64,000 bases of DNA, taken from NCBI RefSeq assembly GCF_921293095.1, contig NC_060249.1, positions 83,587,907 to 83,651,906 of the forward strand, read 5' to 3'. This stretch comes from Ischnura elegans. Its lineage: Eukaryota > Arthropoda > Insecta > Odonata > Coenagrionidae. A program made the position numbers and the translations under genes. Below, in pieces: positions 1 to 11,604 of the stretch; position 1 is the first letter of the stretch; each line of letters starts with the position of its first letter. The notes under the pieces are model-generated. The model made no database searches. It was not told the DNA's origin and saw only the letters and a list, made by a program, of their open reading frames with translations.

Positions 1-719
1 TTTAAGTTCCCATGGCAATTGCCTCAGGCGGCACCAGTGCTCTCACTGTGATTTCCATTATGTTGCTGTTCAGGAGCTCTGATCAGAATCATTAAAGGCG
101 TGTTCCTCCCTTTCTATGCGAATCTGCGTTGGAGAGGAATCTCGAAGCTTCTTGTCTTCACGATTGCCTCTGCACAAATGGGTGGTCTACTTTCTTCTTC
201 AATTTCTTTATGCCTTTCTCTTTCGAAGAGTTCAGAAAAGTTGTTTGGAATTGGTTTCACTTTTTATAATTGTGACATTAATTGCTCCGTTGATGGATTT
301 CGAGTGAAATTGCGTATATCAGTTCCATTTGAATCGTTAATATGCTCGTTGTTTGTGCGTACATAAATTAACTCTATGAGTGCCAATTTTCTAAGACAAC
401 TATTGCCGTTGAATCCACTTTTGGGTTGTTGCTATTTTTTGTAATAAGTACAACACTGTATCTAAGATCAGAACATAACCCACGTAAAGTTATGAGTCTC
501 TGAACATTGCCACTTGGAGTGTCGGCGAAAAAAAACGAAAAATCATGTTAATATTAGCTGGAGGAACTAGTTCAAGAAATTGCGATTTTTATTTTAAAGA
601 GGATGCACTCATATTCAATTTGACAATTTCAAAGTAGTTTGAATCGATAATAAACACATTAATTGTGTGACTTATTCAAGCAATTATCCTTCTTAGTTAA
701 GAAAGGATGAATCAATTCA
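1..719. other. intergenic, no gene recognised
   Basis: AT-rich sequence with only short chance reading frames (88 aa at most). I see no splice-linked coding segment, RNA gene or repeat with clear ends. Confidence 0.4.
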
Positions 720-905
720 GATCGCGGTAGCCTAGTGGGTGGAGAGCTTGGCTACTTATCAAAGAGGTCCCGTTTCAAATACCAGTTGAAGTCTTCGGGC
801 ACAAATCCCTGTTGTGCGACGTTTCCCCGAGAAAGGAAATGCCTCTACATCCTGAATATTTGATACTAATGGGCAACGGAGTGAGTGTTGTCAGTATAAA
901 TGAAA
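720..905 (+). repeat. tRNA-derived SINE
   Basis: The block opens with a near-perfect pol III A box (TAGCCTAGTGGG, 728-739). A B-box-like GTTTCAAATACC follows at about 772-783. The rest is an unrelated body ending in a short A-rich tail (about 899-910). A/B spacing of about 43 bases fits a tRNA-like head, but no cloverleaf can be closed, so this is a SINE copy and not a tRNA gene. Two other tRNA-headed repeats lie at 7950-8030 and 17212-17330. Confidence 0.65.
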
Positions 906-1555
906 AAAAATACCTGAAAATGGGTGTCATTCCATAAAATATTGAAAATTATCACTTTTATTACGCAGTATTAAAAAACTTGAGAAAAACTAAAACTAGT
1001 TTATTTTGATGCAGAAATTCTGGAAATGACACGAATTTAAAATTTCAACCCCATGGCACAGATAAATCTCCACTGCTCTCATCAATAGACTTTCCCTCAT
1101 TATGTATCAACATAATTTACCGCTTAATAGTTGTGCGGCCCGAGTGATAGACCTTGTAATGATGCAACGTTTTAATGGATTCCACAAAGTTTCGGCCGAT
1201 ACAATCACTTTGTGAAATAGTGTGAAATAGTTTCGGGCCATATGCGGGATGCCAACCCCTGGTATCTTACAGTAGGCTGATGAGGAGGTTCCAATGAAGG
1301 CTACATACCGTTACTCTCCAAGGTTGGCCTGAATACTGAATGACATTTTAAGGGTCAATATCCAACATAAAGTATATTTTCTGCAGGCAAAATTTCAAAA
1401 AATTATTTTTGTTTACATAAGAACCAAAATTGTGTAATTACAGTCACTTACTTCTAAATGACTTACATCATTAGATTGTATAATTGTCACGCTAGTATTA
1501 TTTACAATGTTCATTTTCATTTTTACTTTTGTGCTATCTACAGACATGATATATA

Positions 1556-2471
1556 TGTCCACGGACACAGCAGAAGAGGAATATTGTCTTTACTCACGAG
1601 AGAAAGTTTGTTTGATTTGTCATTGAACATTCTATAACTAGTCATAGTGTATCATTATGTTCATCACCATCTATCATGTCCATTAACTGCAGAGTTCACG
1701 AACATTATGTTCACGGACATAATGCCCCCGGACATAATGCCACCGGACATGATGCCCACGAACATGATACCCACGGACAAGATGTCCACGTACAATATGA
1801 TTTCCTCTAAATTAAGTTATTTTTAGAACAGACAATAAGTTAGGACACCGTCCTTACTACATTGAACTTGTATCTTATAGCTGCAAAAGATATCTCAATT
1901 GTAATTAGTAAAAAAATTTACTTTTACCAATTTTCACTTGTCTGCGGGCATGACCGATGATCTTGGCTATTTAAAAAAACTGAACTAAAATTTTTCTGCC
2001 TACGTTAAAGCATTCACTAAACCAAGAATAAAATCAAGCAATCCAATATAGCAGACAATCTCATTCTCTACACACTGGTTATTCAGGGCTGCCATCATCT
2101 CCCTAGAATATTTCCCCTCTTTTCCTATGTGTCCACGGACATTTTTTTTGGGTTGGACAAATTATTTTTTATTTAAATAAAAGCAACACAAAAGACTGTT
2201 TTGGGATTTTTATATTTCTATAACTTGTTAAAGATAGATTTTATAATAATTTATTTAGCAAAGTTTGTTTATTCAATCAAAACCTATTTGAAAATCTTTG
2301 TGGGACTGTCCATGGACATGACGAATAATAGTCTGTGGGCATTAAATTTTAGGGATATAATTATTTTTCTTTGCTAATTTGTCACTTAAATTAGTTATAA
2401 AGTATACATAAAATAATATGCCAGTTAATTTTTGATTTAAGAATTTTATTTTTTATGGCAGTCCATGGACA
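1556..2471. repeat. dispersed GTCC-RY-GGAC palindromes
   Basis: The 12-mers TGTCCACGGACA (1556-1567 and 2130-2141), TGTCCATGGACA (2307-2318) and AGTCCATGGACA (2460-2471) are scattered over 900 bases around the minisatellite at 1695-1799, whose units contain the same CACGGACAT core. They look like outliers or seeds of the same decayed satellite. No gene is visible in 1800-3460. Confidence 0.5.
1695..1799 (+). repeat. 15-bp minisatellite, 7 degenerate units
   Basis: Seven consecutive 15-base units start at 1695, 1710, 1725, 1740, 1755, 1770 and 1785, with consensus close to CCCACGGACATAATG. Units differ at 1-5 positions, so the array is old. The length is a multiple of three but no long reading frame crosses it, and it is not a CRISPR (no spacers). 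Confidence 0.85.
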
Positions 2472-3462
2472 TAATTTTGTACGATTATGGGAGATTGACC
2501 CATAAACACCTGCCGGAAAATGGAGAAAAAATAAGTAAAATTCTCCTCCAAAAATATCTGTTTAACCTAGGGTGAAATCAAAGAGCGGTGAAATTCAAGC
2601 ATTCCTTACATCCTGGTTTTGGTGTGATTGTGCATAACTGTGCTGATTTGTGAAGCATGAGAAAGGTAATCACCAATGCACAAAGGCGCGATTTTTTTGT
2701 TCGTTTGAAATTCTACCAGTCCGAGAGTCTCAAATGTCCTGACAGTACCTTTTAATATAACTCAAAATGCAATGAGGATTTGTTCTCATAATTTGGAATG
2801 ATGTCATTTTGCATGGTAAGCAAATTATTACGAACAAATTTCGTCTCTACTAAGTTTATTTTTACTTTCCTGTTCGTGTTTCACGGTATTAGCTTGGTAC
2901 TTGCCTCTTCTCAATAATGACGTAAATTCATTGGAACCGGAATAAATTAATGAAAAAAACTTGAGTGTATGAGCAGTGGATGTAGTTCATGTAGTAGATG
3001 GCGGAGTAGTTCATTTATTTACAATTAGTATATTTTCAATATTTCCCGCAGTCGTATCGTATACATTCGAGTTGATGGATGAATCAGTTCACAGTAAGTT
3101 CTATTTTAGTTTTTGGAGCTTAATTAACCTGTGGAGCTTAATTAGCAAGCAAAGCATTAATTTTAGGCAAAATTTCGCCTTAGTATGCTAAATTTCACCC
3201 TCGGCTCTGGTAATATACTGCGCGCCGAGGTTTTAAAGTAAAGTCAGTTTCAACGGCACCGACGTGGTTCGTCTGGTGACCACCAGGTAACGCTTCTCCA
3301 TCTCACGGTTGTAGAATTTGACCCACTTTGTGATCACCGCGAAAGAAACGTGTTTTCTCAAGCGTTCAGTTTTTCTCGCAGTTGTTCATCTCATGAGTAC
3401 AAGCGTTCTCTCTCCAGTTGGCTGGTGTACCAGTGTCGTCATGTGAGCAAAATATATTCTTA

Positions 3463-3696
3463 AGGCCGTTTTACACGATACACGGAATTGCGCAGTCTGA
3501 CGTACGTGTGAAGGCGCAATCAAAATTGCGTCGTGTAAAGCGGTGAATTGCTAGAACACATGCGAGAATGCGTGGATGCGAGACGGCAAAATAGCCCCTG
3601 TTCTAATTTCGTTCATGCATTCGCGCAATTCCACGCCATTTTAGAAATTAATGCAGCTCTAACCTGCGCAATTCCGTGTACCGTGTAAAACGGCCT
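3463..3696 (+). mobile_element. PIF/Harbinger-type MITE, copy 1
   Basis: A 234-bp element with terminal inverted repeats AGGCCGTTTTACACG at the left and CGTGTAAAACGGCCT at the right. It is flanked on both sides by TTA (3460-3462 and 3697-3699), the 3-bp TWA duplication typical of PIF/Harbinger. It has no coding capacity. The same family recurs inverted at 37619-37845 with a truncated neighbour at 37513-37618. Confidence 0.8.
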
Positions 3697-3736
3697 TTAG
3701 AGATGCTATTCTCGCTGATAAACTCTCTCTCCTCCT

Positions 3737-4483
3737 CAGGGGCGCAGCTAGGAATGAAGGCTGAAAGGGGGGGTTTAGGTGCAACTAATACCGGGGTGTG
3801 TGGGGGCATGGAATACCCACCAGGATAAGCGGTAGGTGCGAGATTAATAAATTGCGGAACTTTAAGATAAATGCCTTATGCAGGCTTCCGCGGGTCGATG
3901 AGTATGAAGATACGTCTCTTTCGGGTAATACACCGCGTGGGTCCATTGTTCTCGGACGACAGTTTCGCCGGCGTTACAGTCGGCTTCTTCAGGTCAGTGA
4001 AGTAATGATGCAGTGAATTGGCCGCCTTATATATCTGTCCGTAGAGGCTAGGTCATCTGTGATTGGCTGTCGCTGCAGTGTCTTTTTCCACGCAAAACTC
4101 GTTTCCAGGCATGCGGAAGGGGATAGCCGTCTTCCCTATTGAAATTATCTTGAGTCTTGCTTATTTCGATGGCTTCCCGTATCAGGCGTGGAAAATATCT
4201 CCTTTCTTCGGAAATAAGCTTCGCTTCGTCAAAATTGATGTTATGGGTAGGGCCTGTCCATATGTGCTCTGCTATGGCAGAAAGTCGAAATTGTCTGTTT
4301 TTAGTTAAGAAAAATGGTTCAAAATGTTGAGTTTTACGGCTTTCTGGGGGATATCTTATTAATCCGTACACTATTCTATTAGTAATATCAATCCAAATAA
4401 GTAAAATGGATTAAACTTAAAAATTTCTCTGAGCTCTGGGGGGGGGGTTTATGCCCCAAACCACCCCCCTCGCTGCGCCACTG
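3737..4483 (-). mobile_element. hAT-type MITE family 1, interrupted copy
   Basis: On the minus strand this starts CAGTGGCGCAGCGAGG and ends CTAGCTGCGCCCCTG, like the 295-bp copies at 40683-40977 and 46719-47014. The 8-bp flanks CTCCTCCT (3729-3736) and CCCCTCCT (4484-4491) match at 7 of 8. About 480 bp of unrelated Penelope-like sequence splits the element at about 3824/4305, which explains the 747-bp length. Confidence 0.75.
3825..4305 (-). mobile_element. Penelope-like element fragment (fossil)
   Basis: The minus strand encodes a stretch (about 4050-4300) matching the C-terminal tail seen in Penelope-like retroelements, with a REAIEI...NFNREDGY-type signature. The other half carries a CGTTTCGCCGGC / TTCTTCAGG motif like Penelope terminal repeats. 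It is an incomplete, broken fragment sitting inside a hAT MITE, so it is younger than that MITE. Confidence 0.55.
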
Positions 4484-5791
4484 CCCCTCCTGATATGCGA
4501 TCCTTACAGGCAGCTCATATTTTTCATAATATCTGTACACATTTTTGTAGTGCTTGGAAGAAGAGGATCAACATTGAGTATTTGGATTTTGTAATTACAT
4601 TTACGATAAAGGAAAATGACCAGAGGACTTATGATTTTTTTTCCTCATCTTCCTTTTTCAATTATAAGAGCGTTTATGAAATGTTAATCTTTACATTCAT
4701 TGACTCTGAGGTGCGAGGTTTAAACGGAATAAGGGATTGCTGCTTCTTTTCAAGTAAGACCTCAGGTTTTATTCATCTCGTAAGTTAAATGTGAAATATT
4801 TCATTGATCTTTTGTTCCTCTGGTTAGAGACTGATTCAAAATGTCTGCAATTTGCTAAAGTATTTTTTTTTTCATGCCTTGGGTCTGCTGGATGAAAGTG
4901 AGACTTTATCTGACTCCATTAGTCAAAAATCCGTTTTTCTTGTGTCTTTTCATTTCTCCTTCCTATAAGTTTTTGCACCTGCTCTTGTATGATGCGAATC
5001 AATGGCTTGCCCTCGTTAATATTTTCTTACCTGTCTGTAATCGATTCCTTTCATTTTAGGTTCATGAATTATCGAAAGTTATGTACGCATTCTCTGTTTC
5101 TATGGTAGTGTATTTTTTCCTAGATCTCCGATTGGAATCAATCACATAGCAACATCGCCTCTAATGTATTAACTCAGAGAAATTAAGATTTATAAAAAAT
5201 ACAAGGGAGTTATGTATTGGCCGATTAACCACGGTTATGTGATTATTACTTCGCAGGAGTTAATGATCATAATTTTTTTATTAACATTAACTATTTTAGG
5301 AAACATTTTTGAAGAAGTATAACTTACTGGTTGTATTTTCCTGGGATCAATTCAGAAAATAGGAGTATTTCAGGGTAGGAATGGATCAGTTACGTGTGAG
5401 TGGGTAAATTATGAGTTAATATAATAAGCATCTATAATTTTATTTGAAAAAATGGTAAAGGGTGGAAATGGAGACAAATTTGGGTTATGATTTTTATTCT
5501 GTTTTTAATGTGTTTTTCTGGGAGTGAGATGGATGAGTAACAAAGAGAAAAGCCATGGAATGTATTTAACATAATTTCACATAATTTGTGAGGAAGCAAT
5601 GAGTTATGGCAAACATCTACTGGTCATTTATGTTGTTAAATTACTTCCTTAATTCTTGTCTTTACGCATTTAAAATATCGCTTTCATTGTCTTCCGCCCA
5701 GATTTTTTCGTGTCCCATCCCGCCATTGTATAAAGCCACCCTCTCATTGGATAAAGTTCTCACGGATTCCCTGCCGAGTGAGAGAGTCGGG
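4484..5791. other. intergenic, no gene recognised
   Basis: AT-rich, with short frames only (97 aa at most, low complexity). No repeat ends, splice-linked exons or RNA genes are visible. Confidence 0.4.
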
Positions 5792-6240
5792 CTAAATAGA
5801 TTCTAGTACCCGAATTAAACCTGAGAGAAGTTTATTTTTTGATCTGTAAATGTTAGAGGAGATAGATCTCTTCTTATTAAAAGCTTCCTTTCCCATAGCT
5901 TTTCTTAACTTGATCACTGTCTCACTCCTCCAGTCTTTAGTCAGCATGCTTCCTAGATATCTATGCCCTCTAACTTGCTCTATTCTTTCCCCAGTGATCA
6001 TTAAATTCACATTTCCACCATTATTCACTCCCATAACATTCGTTTTCTCTACATTTATTTTCATTCTATAGGCTTCCATTCCTTCCTCTAAACTTTCTGT
6101 CGTTACTTGAAGTGCCTGTATGTCAATGACTTGGATCATTCATGTCATCGGCCAGCCCGATGCATTTTTATTTCTCGTCCTCCAATCCCTTTCCGTATTT
6201 CACTTCCATGGTTTTACTGAACATATCCTTCATGAAATAA
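5792..6240 (-). mobile_element. non-LTR retrotransposon (LINE) reverse-transcriptase remnant
   Basis: The minus strand encodes a 115-aa stretch with the order typical of the RT palm/thumb of RTE/Jockey-like LINEs: KINVEKTNVM, then GERIEQVRGHRYLGSMLTKD, then a KEAFNKKR block. Just upstream at about 6139-6170 the catalytic box reads as LADDM, but a frame change separates it from the rest. A GGREIK-like motif lies further upstream. Both ends are missing. The copies at 8170-8460 and 19820-20170 look like the downstream tail of the same family. Confidence 0.8.
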
Positions 6241-6379
6241 AACCTGTAATTTTGATGCGTTATTCTCGGTATCCAGATCTTTCTCCACACACTCACCCGA
6301 ATTCATGTTCGTATAGGTGAAGATATAGCCCACCTTGACCAAGGAGGTTGACTTTACAAGGTTTTAGGTGAAGAGGGCC

Positions 6380-6705
6380 AGATTTTATCCTGGGTGTGCT
6401 CAAATGCTTTATACGAAAAACCCGGTTGGCTGAAATTTTTTGAAGTCAAAAAAGCTTGCACTACTAGGAAGTAGTAGTAGGAAGACCATTAATTGGATTG
6501 CGATAATTTTGTAAATTTTCTAAGAGGAAAATTTTAGCCTCGTAGAACTATTTTTAACACTAGTAGAGACAGTACGGAGGGATATTTTTTAAACTGTTGA
6601 ACATTGGATACAATTTTTTCGTTCATTTGTCTCCTTATAGTCGTGAAAAATAGATTTTTAAGATTGAGGCACGATCGTGAGACTTTTTTCAATGAAATTA
6701 TTATG
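6380..6705 (+). repeat. unclassified interspersed repeat, copy 1
   Basis: This matches 9345-9815 over several blocks: CTTTATACG...TTGGCTGAAA, then GTAGGAAGACC...AATTGGATTGCGATAATTTT, and finally GATTGAGGCACGATCGTGAG followed by ACTTTTTTCAATGAA. The two copies differ by an indel of about 150 bp in the first third. No terminal repeat or coding motif identifies the family. Confidence 0.7.
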
Positions 6706-7949
6706 AGAGCAGAGATAACAATTGGTCTCGTAAGCCCTACTTATAGAAATGTTGGGTAACCTTTTTCGTGAACTTGTCGCACGTGAGGTGGACATCTAAG
6801 GAGAACCATTTCGCAACGGCATTCGATTCTACTCTTACTTTCGTCTCTGCGTCCGGGTCTATAGGGCTCGATAGAAAATTTCTTCGGAGTCATGCGGTCT
6901 TACCCCGCGGGGGAAAACCTATTTGCAACGTGTCGTGGGACGCGACCCACGCTTTGATTGCAGCTCCGCAGTCGATTTTATTCAACGCTTGAATCCGCGG
7001 TTACCAAATACAGGAAGATGGAGAAATTAAAAATACAACTCCACAGGGAGTATCGCGTAAATCTCAACGCCCTTCCGCATGCCTCGAAGAATGGACTCTC
7101 TCGCTGTCTATGCATAAAGTAATACCTATCCGTGAAAACCACGAATATTACAAAAGAGGATCCTCAGGTCAGCCTCTAAATGAGTTTTCACCCACCGCGC
7201 ATTTGAACGGGTTTGCAGACGTCGCCACTCGCGTCGCTAACGGACACTGTGATCCGAAATTCGCGTGGAAATAAGGTATAATAGGGGTAGTAACAGCAAT
7301 TTACATTCATAATGATGTTATTTAACAAATTCATAACTTTTCGATGCTATTACTCGTAATAACAAACATTATACTGCAAAATATTGTAATAAAGTGGTTC
7401 GCATTGCTCTCATCACAGCAGCGTCGCGGACATTTTTCATAATCGATTAAAATGCGACCGAAGTGGCAACAGAAATCAGCCTTAAATGGGATGGAATTGG
7501 TCCTCCTCTATGCAGTCCCCTTTTACCGTAGCATTCCATTCCATTATGGGGTAGATGGAGTCAGAAGTATTTATATATTGGTTACAAGTAGGGGAAGCTT
7601 CCAGTATTCCCTGCTTCACGTGAGGAAATGCACTTACAACCATCTCCCAATTTATTAGAAGTCATTGAGGGACGTGGTGAATATTCAGTAGTTTTTATCG
7701 GCCAATGCTAACCATTTATGATTACTTTTCCATTTTATATAGGTAGCAAGATAGTAATTGTATTTTCAGCATAACAAGTGAATAAGTGGATACTTCATCG
7801 GTCACGCGAGTGTTGAGAAGACATATTTATGCTTTTATAGTAATAATAAGGTCATGTTTATTTAATTTAGATGAATTTAGGATAACATGATCCTTTCTTA
7901 AAATAAACGAAAATTGAAAAACTCAAACATTCACGTCCTTGGTTGTGGA
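6706..7949. other. intergenic, GC-richer patch at 6770-7260
   Basis: About 500 bases here have more CpG than the surroundings and contain short frames (74 aa at most). No TATA/initiator pair or splice-linked exon is convincing. I see nothing nameable. Confidence 0.3.
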
Positions 7950-8030
7950 GAAGTTCATCAATACGGGTTTTGAACCCACGACCTTTGGGTTGGAATGTGA
8001 GGGCGTTACACCGCCGCCACCGAGGCAGAA
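7950..8030 (-). repeat. tRNA-derived SINE head
   Basis: On the minus strand the sequence runs CTCGGTGGCGGCGGTGTAAC, then a B box TGGGTTCAAAACCC (plus positions 7965-7978), the usual layout of a tRNA-like SINE head. It does not fold as a tRNA gene and has no acceptor stem. A body may continue toward 7870 but cannot be delimited. Confidence 0.6.
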
Positions 8031-8169
8031 GAATTGGGTGTTGTGATGGATACATGCACCGATAATGCGGTAGTAAAACTAAGAAATTGTATAAGAACCC
8101 ATAATTTCAGCGTCCCAGTATAATATTGCTAACTGAGTGATACATATTGCGATACAATCGCTAACATAG

Positions 8170-8460
8170 TATTAGAAATGTGGTGCCACCGAAGAATGAT
8201 GAAGATAAATGGATCGACCGTGTAAGTAACGAGGAAGTGCTAAAAAGAGCAGGAGAAATGAGTAGTCTTCTAAAACATCTTAAGCAGAAGACGGGACAAC
8301 TTAGTCGGCCAAGTTATGAGACATGATGACCTGATATAAACAATCGTAGAAGGACAGGTGGAAGTGAAGAAGTACAAGAATGAGTTACAAAGGACAGGTT
8401 ATAAAATATTTAAAAGAGAAGAAACACTTCGCTATGAAAAGGTCAGCGGATAGCAAAGAG
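8170..8460 (+). mobile_element. LINE 3' tail remnant
   Basis: In shifting frames the plus strand reads MWCHRRMMKIN, then WIDRVSNEEVLKRAGE, then LLKHLK..GQL, the well-known tail downstream of the RT in RTE/Jockey-like LINEs of arthropods. Several frame breaks show it is an old dead copy. It is the same family tail as 19820-20170 (minus). Confidence 0.7.
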
Positions 8461-8597
8461 AAACGAAGAGCTGCGTCAAACCAATATTAGGATTGTTGAC
8501 TAATAATGATGATGGATAACATGCTAAAATGTGTTTGTCTTAAAAAATAATTACAAGGCTTCACTGAGATTTGAAAGCTTAGGGTTAGCGTCTATAG

Positions 8598-8892
8598 CAC
8601 TGGCGTATGGGGGATAAGGGGATGATTCCCCCCAAAAGTTCAGATAAATCAAAAAATTATTTTAAAATCCTGTCTGAATTTGATGTATAACAACTGCATC
8701 TGCTTAAAGTTAAATTTGAAGTCCCAAAATGATGTAAAATGCATTTTCAGGCATATCATTTTTCAAAAATTTTCCTTAACTTTCCTTAATTTTCCTAAAG
8801 AGTTTTCTGGGGGGGTAGCCTCCACTAGTTCCCCTAACCCACTTTAAACTCCCCCATACCTCCAACAAAGCATATTCCCAGTTACGTCACTG
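8598..8892 (+). mobile_element. hAT-type MITE family 2
   Basis: A 295-bp element starting CACTGGCGTATGGGGGATAA and ending CAGTTACGTCACTG, with G- and C-runs near the ends. The perfect 8-bp duplication GTCTATAG flanks it at 8590-8597 and 8893-8900. It shares its interior (TGCTTAAAGTTAAATT; AAATGATGTAAAATGCATTT) with 42119-42415. It is non-coding. Confidence 0.85.
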
Positions 8893-9344
8893 GTCTATAG
8901 GATAAATTTCGAGGGGCTAAGGATAGAATAAAATTATTGGCAAATGTGTCTCATAAATCAAGGTGGTAATTTTAGGGGGAAAAGATGGGAATAGTTTTTA
9001 AAAAAAGTTTCTCCGCCTTGATTCATATCGTGCCCTCTTTGCCGCTGTCGCATCCCTGTAGGAGTGTCGTCTCTTAGGTTCTTTTGTTCGTGGAATTTTT
9101 ATGGTGAGTCACTAGCCCTGCGTGCTCTTCTTCAACTTTCCCTTCCCACTATTCAATCATCCTTGATCGATCTCTTCAGTTGGTTGACCCCCATCCATTC
9201 TCTCCACTTTGTTAAAATAACGTGACGTGATCCATTACTTACAAAGTCTACCGGTTGCGCTCTATCTTGATTGATATTTATCTGTTTTCCCGACTCTTTT
9301 ATTTGCCTCAAATTCATACGTTTCTCAGTAATAAGTCCAAGATA

Positions 9345-9815
9345 CGGTGTTGATCTTACCCCCAAATATGACTTTATACGTAAACCTGATTGACTGAAAG
9401 TTGTTGTAGCAAAGAAAACTTTTACCGTAGGAACATCAACGTCTTGGCAGAATTGGCAGTGCCGGAACGCACTTTCCTTAACTTTTTTGAATGCATTAGA
9501 AATTTTGAGGCAACAAAACTGATGCAAATGTTATTTGACTATTATGTCTTTTGCCAACCATTGCAGGAACGGCGTCCGGCACCATGATACCCCTGCGTAG
9601 GAAGACCGTAAATTGGATTGCGATAATTTTCTATATTTTCTTTGGGGCAAATTTTCTTCTCGTAAAACGATAGTTGATACTAATAACGATGTCGAAGAGG
9701 AATTATTTAGAGCTAGCGAAAATGGTGTGCAATTTGTTCGTTCATTTGTCACCCTCTAGAGATGAAAGATAGAATTGTACGATTGAGGCACGATCGTGAG
9801 ACTTTTTTCAATGAA
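9345..9815 (+). repeat. unclassified interspersed repeat, copy 2
   Basis: Second copy of the repeat at 6380-6705, in the same orientation. The minus strand carries a 124-aa open frame (9527-9153) partly inside it; I do not recognise the product and it is absent as an open frame from copy 1. Confidence 0.65.
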
Positions 9816-11086
9816 TTCCGGTCACGTGTGACTGACTCAATTAATTTCTTCGTAATACCATGAATCTACCCTTGGAGGCGCTCTCTCTTCCGCATATACG
9901 TCGATGAGATTTCAATTCAAAATGCTAATGCATGCTGTAAGATGGCAGCGTCCGCGTTTAAGTACCTATTGAAATTCAGGTTTCATCGGAAGCTGGTGCC
10001 ATTCATTCCATTGCGAAATTCTTATATTTATTTCTCGTCCATACCATAGATTTTACTAAAGTGACATTATCTCATACTACGAACTTGCACTCACTAAATT
10101 TTAATTTGAAATGTGTCATTCCAAAATTCAAAACCCGTGAAGAGAATGATTTCTAATAGGTATCTGGCTACAGAAACCACTGAGAATGATAAAATATTGA
10201 ATGGAGGAGAAATAGTTATGATGCATTCATTTATAAATCACGCGAGAATATCAATCCAAAAACATAGCTGTCCTAGAGTGCATAAGAGTGGATAATTAAT
10301 ACGAAAAAAAGAATAAATAGTAAAAAATAATAATAAGTTTCGGAGAGGTGTATGGAGTAACAGAAATTTTAAAATAAGACACATCTATAAGTGCAATAAA
10401 ATCGGGCCCCGCGTAGGTAATAAATGCTAGATGCGCACATCGTGGTTCCTCAATCCTCCGCAAAACGGCGTATTGTCGTTAGGTTGCTTGACGAACTCAT
10501 AATTTAAACGAGATCCCGTTTCTGCGCAATAGACCAAAATTGAAATGGCAAAATCCTAAGTCATGTGACCCCTTATTGATTCGATTGGCTGTTAGTACGT
10601 AGCGTTTGTTTTCGTGTTGCTCACTTCGATTGAATATTTTATTTACATTAAGTATGATGCTCGCAATCTATTATCAGGACTTAATTATCTCTTTAAATAA
10701 GTAATCCATAAGCTAACTCGCTCCAATTGCCGTGGAAATACGAAGTTTGGGGCTCCATTGTTGGGGTTATGTTTTATTTACTGAAGAGTCATCTGAAGCG
10801 CTGTTGCTGATATTTACTCCTTCCGTCGACGTCAAACGCAGAGTTTTTGGGATCACGTTCGAGACGATTTCTTACACCTGATCATCGTCCATTTTCTTTT
10901 TATATACATTCTTGAATACGAACTTTCTTCGCACCCAAGGTTGGCCCTGATATTTTTTGCGACACGTCTCCAGCACACTATCCCGAATCCGAAATTTTTC
11001 GTGTGATACAGCTGTCCGCGTGCCAGATGTCATTTCGCGGAAAAGCGTTGAGGTGAGGAGCCTCGAGTGAAATCGGTTCCTTTAGG
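9816..11086. other. intergenic, no gene recognised
   Basis: Short frames only. From about 10,420 on the CpG content rises, leading into the block with two CRE sites at 11,087 and 11,339. Confidence 0.35.
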
Positions 11087-11346
11087 TGACGTCACTCATC
11101 ACAATCGGCTCTCTTCGCCCCGGCAGCAAAGTCCTTATAGGCCGACGAGCGCGTGAATGTGTATGTGTGAATCTGCCCACGGATCCCCTCGTAAAGCTAG
11201 CTTCGTTCACTTTCTCCAGCCTCTCCTCCCCTCTCTAGCCTCTATCTCGACGCCCGATTAGCGGTCACTTACCTTCAGAAGGACGCCTCTTGAAACCCGA
11301 CGAATGGCGTAGTGATACACATTTGATGGCAGGCAATGTGACGTCA
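11087..11346. promoter_or_regulatory. CpG-richer block with two CRE palindromes
   Basis: Perfect TGACGTCA sites (CREB/ATF consensus) lie at 11087-11094 and 11339-11346 in a GC-rich stretch that also has pyrimidine-rich tracts (11210-11260). No coding exon with a matching donor is recognised downstream, so promoter activity is only a possibility. Confidence 0.3.
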
Positions 11347-11604
11347 TAGCTACAAGTTTCAAGTTTTTATGTATTTCACATGTGACATCATATTCCTAAT
11401 TTCTTAAACTGTAGGGCAAGGATACGAGGAGAAAGATCTGGTGCTTCCCAATCAAGGGAGTTATATTTTTATTTTCATAAATTCAGGGGTGAAAACCCCA
11501 ATTAAGTAGTTAAACAGCATAAATTTACTCTGTACAGTTCGCAAATACTTTAAAATGCAAGTGGATTCAAAATTAAATTAAAATACAAGTACATATTAAT
11601 TAGG

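Noticed and set aside
728-800. Functional tRNA gene
   Set aside because: A and B boxes are present but no acceptor or anticodon stem can be formed and a SINE body follows.
1695-1799. CRISPR-like array
   Set aside because: Contiguous 15-bp units without spacers, in an animal genome. It is a minisatellite.
9153-9527. 124-aa minus-strand frame
   Set aside because: Lies partly in an interspersed repeat and is not open in the other copy. No domain recognised, so not called a gene.
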